Below, piece after piece: positions 6,561-8,268 of a stretch of 8,268 nucleotides of DNA. Position 1 is the stretch's first letter. Each line of letters starts with the position of its first letter. Both the position numbers and the translations under genes were made by a program. The stretch is from Comamonadaceae bacterium (GTDB lineage Bacteria > Pseudomonadota > Gammaproteobacteria > Burkholderiales > Burkholderiaceae_C), in assembly GCA_013298415.1 (NCBI GenBank), contig JAAFHN010000096.1, forward strand, positions 1-8,268, given 5' to 3'. A model generated the notes under the pieces. The model worked only from the letters and a program-made list of their open reading frames with translations, made no database searches and was not told the origin of the DNA.

Positions 6561-6579
6561 AACTACCGCCCCGGCCCCC

Positions 6580-6873
6580 ATGACAGTCCTCACCATCAGC
6601 GCTACCGATTTCGTGCGCAATTGCCGCAGCGTGATCGACCAACTGGATCGCTACGAGCATGTGGTGATCGAGCGGCACAACGAGCCCGTGGCCCACATCA
6701 GCCGCCCGCCGAAAACAGCCCCGGCGCTGTCGGCAGCAGAAACGATCAACGCGCTCTGGGGAAGAGGCCTGGACCCCGTGACCGGCGAGCCTGACCATGA
6801 CTGGACTGAGCTGCAGGCCACGCTCAGGCCGCTGGAGGAACTCGTTGACCCCTATGAGCGGCGAAGCGCATGA
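6580..6873 (+). CDS. Type II antitoxin, Phd/YefM family
   Basis: The 97-residue protein starts TVLTISATDFVRNC, followed by a helix and the strand pair HVVIERHNEPVAHISRP. This is the DNA-binding fold of Phd/YefM antitoxins (a conserved ISA-D-RN start, then a vIxRHxxPVA strand). The C-terminal half, including ALWGRGLDPVTGEPDHDW, should be the flexible toxin-wrapping part. Antitoxins of this family neutralise the partner toxin and repress their own operon. The ATG at 6580 gives the family-typical N-terminus. Alternative in-frame starts are ATG 6553 and TTG 6535, which fall in the presumed promoter/operator. None has a clear Shine-Dalgarno sequence. The stop overlaps the toxin start (ATGA), so expression of the two is coupled. 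Confidence 0.82.
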   Translation: MTVLTISATDFVRNCRSVIDQLDRYEHVVIERHNEPVAHISRPPKTAPALSAAETINALWGRGLDPVTGEPDHDWTELQATLRPLEELVDPYERRSA

Positions 6874-7370
6874 GCGTGGCTGCAAGCTCCCAGACTGCCT
6901 CGATCACCACGCCGACTTCGACTGCTCAAACGCCGCTGCTGATCGATACCAACATCTGGATCGGCCTTGAAAACGAGGAGATCTCTCGGCAGGCGGTGCT
7001 GGGGGCCGTAGAGCCGTTTGAGATGGTCACCAGCCCCATCGTGCTCGGCGAACTCAAGGTCGGCGTGGAGCTTGCGCGCTCTGCCCTGGTGCGCGAGTCG
7101 CGGCGGCTGGCGCTGGACATCGTGCTCAAACACCGCGTACTGGAGCAATCCATCGAAGTCGCGCTGCGCTACGGCATCATCGCCGCCCATGTGCGCCAGC
7201 AAGGGGCCGTGCGACAACGCACCAACGACCTTTGGCTGGCCGCCGCTGCACTCGTTCACAAAGCCGCCATCCTCACCATGAACCCCCGCGACTTCGCCGA
7301 TGTTCCGGGCCTGCAAGTGCAAGGCGTGCAGCGCGTTGCACGGCGAGTCGAGCAGCCGGGCAGCCAGTAA
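6870..7370 (+). CDS. vapC: PIN-domain ribonuclease toxin, VapC type
   Basis: The protein has 166 residues. The PIN domain begins LLIDTNIWIGLE with Asp26, continues with SPIVLGELKVGVE (Glu61) and RTNDLWLAAAAL (Asp120), and ends with ILTMNPRDFADVPGL (Asn138, Asp141). These are the acidic metal-binding residues of VapC-type endoribonucleases, which usually cleave tRNA or rRNA; the target here is unknown. The start at 6870 overlaps the antitoxin stop. The first 21 residues or so, rich in Ser, Thr and Ala, precede the fold and are unusual, as most VapC proteins begin within a few residues of the first Asp. No other ATG lies before the first Asp. The stop codon TAA at 7368-7370 is the first three bases of the right-hand palindromic element, and the last codons lie in sequence shared with copy A. 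Confidence 0.87.
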   Translation: MSVAASSQTASITTPTSTAQTPLLIDTNIWIGLENEEISRQAVLGAVEPFEMVTSPIVLGELKVGVELARSALVRESRRLALDIVLKHRVLEQSIEVALRYGIIAAHVRQQGAVRQRTNDLWLAAAALVHKAAILTMNPRDFADVPGLQVQGVQRVARRVEQPGSQ

Positions 7371-7556
7371 CGCGAAAAACGCGGAAAACTTGCGAAAAAC
7401 TCCAAAACACAGCCGATTTTCAGTGATATCCGCCCTCTGTCTATGTGTTTTCAATATTCAATGCTACAAAAAGGATAGTAATCTGCGAATGCCACTCCCC
7501 ACATTCCAAGGCTGCTTTTTTGCGCTTTTCGCGTCATTTCCGCGCTTTTCGCGTTA
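7354..7556 (+). repeat. Palindromic element copy B (right flank of toxin-antitoxin cassette)
   Basis: The core runs from TAACGCGAAAAACGCGGAAA at 7368 to GCGCTTTTCGCGTTA ending at 7556. The left arm (7368-7415) and the reverse complement of the right arm match along about 50 bases, including TAACGCGAAAA, GCGGAAA, GCGAAAA and CAGCC. The arms are built from GCGAAAAAC-like units of 9-11 bases. AAAACACAGCCGATTTT at 7404-7420, GTGATATC at 7423-7430, TGCTACAAAAA at 7462-7472 and CAAGGCTGCTTT at 7507-7518 are shared with copy A in the same orientation. The core is 189 bp against 168 bp in copy A. The difference lies mainly in the left arm, where B has two more GCGAAAA-like units. It starts inside vapC and ends 18 bp before prfA. 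Confidence 0.87.
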
Positions 7557-7574
7557 CCTGTCCCCTACGCCGCA

Positions 7575-8268
7575 ATGAAGCCCTTCCTCCGCGACACCTT
7601 GGAGCAAAAAGCCCAGCGCCAGGCGGAGCTGGAGCATTTGCTCTCTCAGCCCGATATTCAGGCCGATGCCAAGGCCTACCGCAGCTTGAGCGTTGAGCAT
7701 GCCGAGCTGCAACCTTCGGCCCAGCGCTATGCCAAATACAAGCAGCGCGAAGCCGATTTGGCCCAGGCGCATGAGCTGCTGGCTGACCCCGACATGGCCG
7801 AGATGGCCCGCGAAGAAATCGCAGCTTGCCAAGAAGAGTTAAAGCAGCTCATCCTCGACATCGAGCGCTTGCTCATCCCCAAAGACCCAGACGACCAGCG
7901 CCCCGCCTTCATCGAAATCCGGGCGGGCACAGGCGGCGACGAGTCGGCGCTCTTTGCTGGAGATCTCATGCGCATGTACACCCGCTACTGCGCGGGGCTG
8001 AATTGGCGCGTGGAAGTTTTGAGCGAATCGCAAGCCGAACTCGGCGGCTACAAAGAAGTGGTGCTGCGCATCGAGGGCGCGCCCAAAATGAAGGAAGACG
8101 GAACCCTTGGCCCAGGGGCCTACGGCGTGTTCCGCTTTGAATCCGGCGGCCACCGCGTGCAGCGCGTGCCCGTGACCGAGAGCCAAGGCCGCATCCACAC
8201 AAGCGCCTGCACGGTTGCCGTGCTGCCCGAGCCGGATGAGGCAGAAGCCATCCAAATCAACCCGTCAG
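7575..8268 (+). CDS. prfA: Peptide chain release factor 1 (3' end outside window)
   Basis: The frame is open from ATG 7575 to the window end (231 codons plus one base). Residues 1-100 are the helical N-terminal domain. IPKDPDDQRPAFIEIRAGTG and DESALFAGDLMRMYTRY (about 101-138) match the RF1/RF2 family. HRVQRVPVTESQGRIHTSAC follows, with the PVT tripeptide (199-201) in the position of the PxT motif by which RF1 reads UAA and UAG; RF2 has SPF instead. The catalytic GGQ lies past the right edge. Compared with E. coli RF1 as I remember it, the alignment is ungapped to about residue 168. An extra eleven residues or so (APKMKEDGTLG) then precede AYGVFRFES. No Shine-Dalgarno sequence precedes the ATG, and only 18 bp separate it from the palindromic element. 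Confidence 0.95.
   Translation, partial: MKPFLRDTLEQKAQRQAELEHLLSQPDIQADAKAYRSLSVEHAELQPSAQRYAKYKQREADLAQAHELLADPDMAEMAREEIAACQEELKQLILDIERLLIPKDPDDQRPAFIEIRAGTGGDESALFAGDLMRMYTRYCAGLNWRVEVLSESQAELGGYKEVVLRIEGAPKMKEDGTLGPGAYGVFRFESGGHRVQRVPVTESQGRIHTSACTVAVLPEPDEAEAIQINPS

Larger units (their letters stand above)
6322..7556 (+). other. Candidate composite toxin-antitoxin cassette between direct copies of a palindromic element
   Basis: Copy A, a Phd/YefM antitoxin gene, a PIN toxin gene and copy B form one block between hemA and prfA. The core starts of the two copies are 1032 bp apart, so recombination between them would delete the toxin-antitoxin pair and leave a single element. No transposase, integrase or clear target-site duplication is visible. 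Mobility is inference from the layout alone. Confidence 0.4.

Noticed and set aside
6308..6579. Short frames across the hemA-antitoxin spacer (for example the 89-codon frame from 6314)
   Set aside because: They are translations of palindromic element A, and the similar frame in element B (7300-7578) has the same origin; no start signals or domains.
6336..7556. Integron cassette with attC sites (palindromic sites downstream of each gene, toxin-antitoxin cargo)
   Set aside because: The ends read TAACGCG...CGTTA, and neither RYYYAAC nor GTTRRRY core sites are present; no integrase is visible.
6336..7556. Tn3-type miniature element carrying toxin-antitoxin genes
   Set aside because: The termini are not the 38-bp Tn3 inverted repeats starting GGGG, and no 5-bp target duplication is apparent at either copy.
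7368..7556. CRISPR-like array (repeated GCGAAAA units)
   Set aside because: The units are 9-11 bases, degenerate and mirrored; there are no constant repeats with unique spacers of 25-40 bases.

Overview
The window is about 8.3 kb of GC-rich chromosomal DNA. It looks like a betaproteobacterium of the order Burkholderiales, most likely family Comamonadaceae. The grounds are the hemA/prfA neighbourhood, the character of the proteins, and short AT-rich intergenic repeats of the kind I associate with that family. This placement is inference; no rRNA or other decisive marker is present.

Layout: (1) Positions 2-2247 carry the 3' end of an outer-membrane beta-barrel gene, translationally coupled through an ATGA overlap to a 401-residue OmpA-family peptidoglycan-binding protein. 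The unit ends at a strong bidirectional rho-independent terminator. (2) Positions 2293-4449 carry a spacer with a small palindromic repeat, an extended -10 promoter and rlhA, a U32-family 23S rRNA C2501 hydroxylase. (3) Positions 4450-4637 hold no gene. They hold a 23-bp tandem array that merges into a widespread TTCGA..GCTCAG-type palindrome between convergent genes. (4) A small three-helix membrane protein gene on the minus strand is divergent from hemA (glutamyl-tRNA reductase, start of tetrapyrrole synthesis). (5) Between hemA and prfA (release factor 1) sits a Phd/YefM antitoxin and PIN (VapC-type) toxin pair. It is bracketed by two copies, in direct orientation, of a roughly 170-190 bp palindromic element. 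prfA runs off the right end.

The core genes (rlhA, hemA, prfA) are housekeeping functions in ribosome modification, heme precursor synthesis and translation termination. The most distinctive structure is the toxin-antitoxin cassette between two copies of a palindromic repeat, inserted into the normally compact hemA-prfA interval. The stop codon of the toxin gene lies in the terminal inverted repeat of the right copy. This suggests that the repeat is involved in capture, duplication or transfer of the cassette, but no transposase or integrase is visible in the window. Other oddities are a repeat-like, codon-atypical patch inside rlhA, an 11-residue insertion in RF1 just before its codon-recognition segment, and a lack of clear Shine-Dalgarno sequences at most starts.
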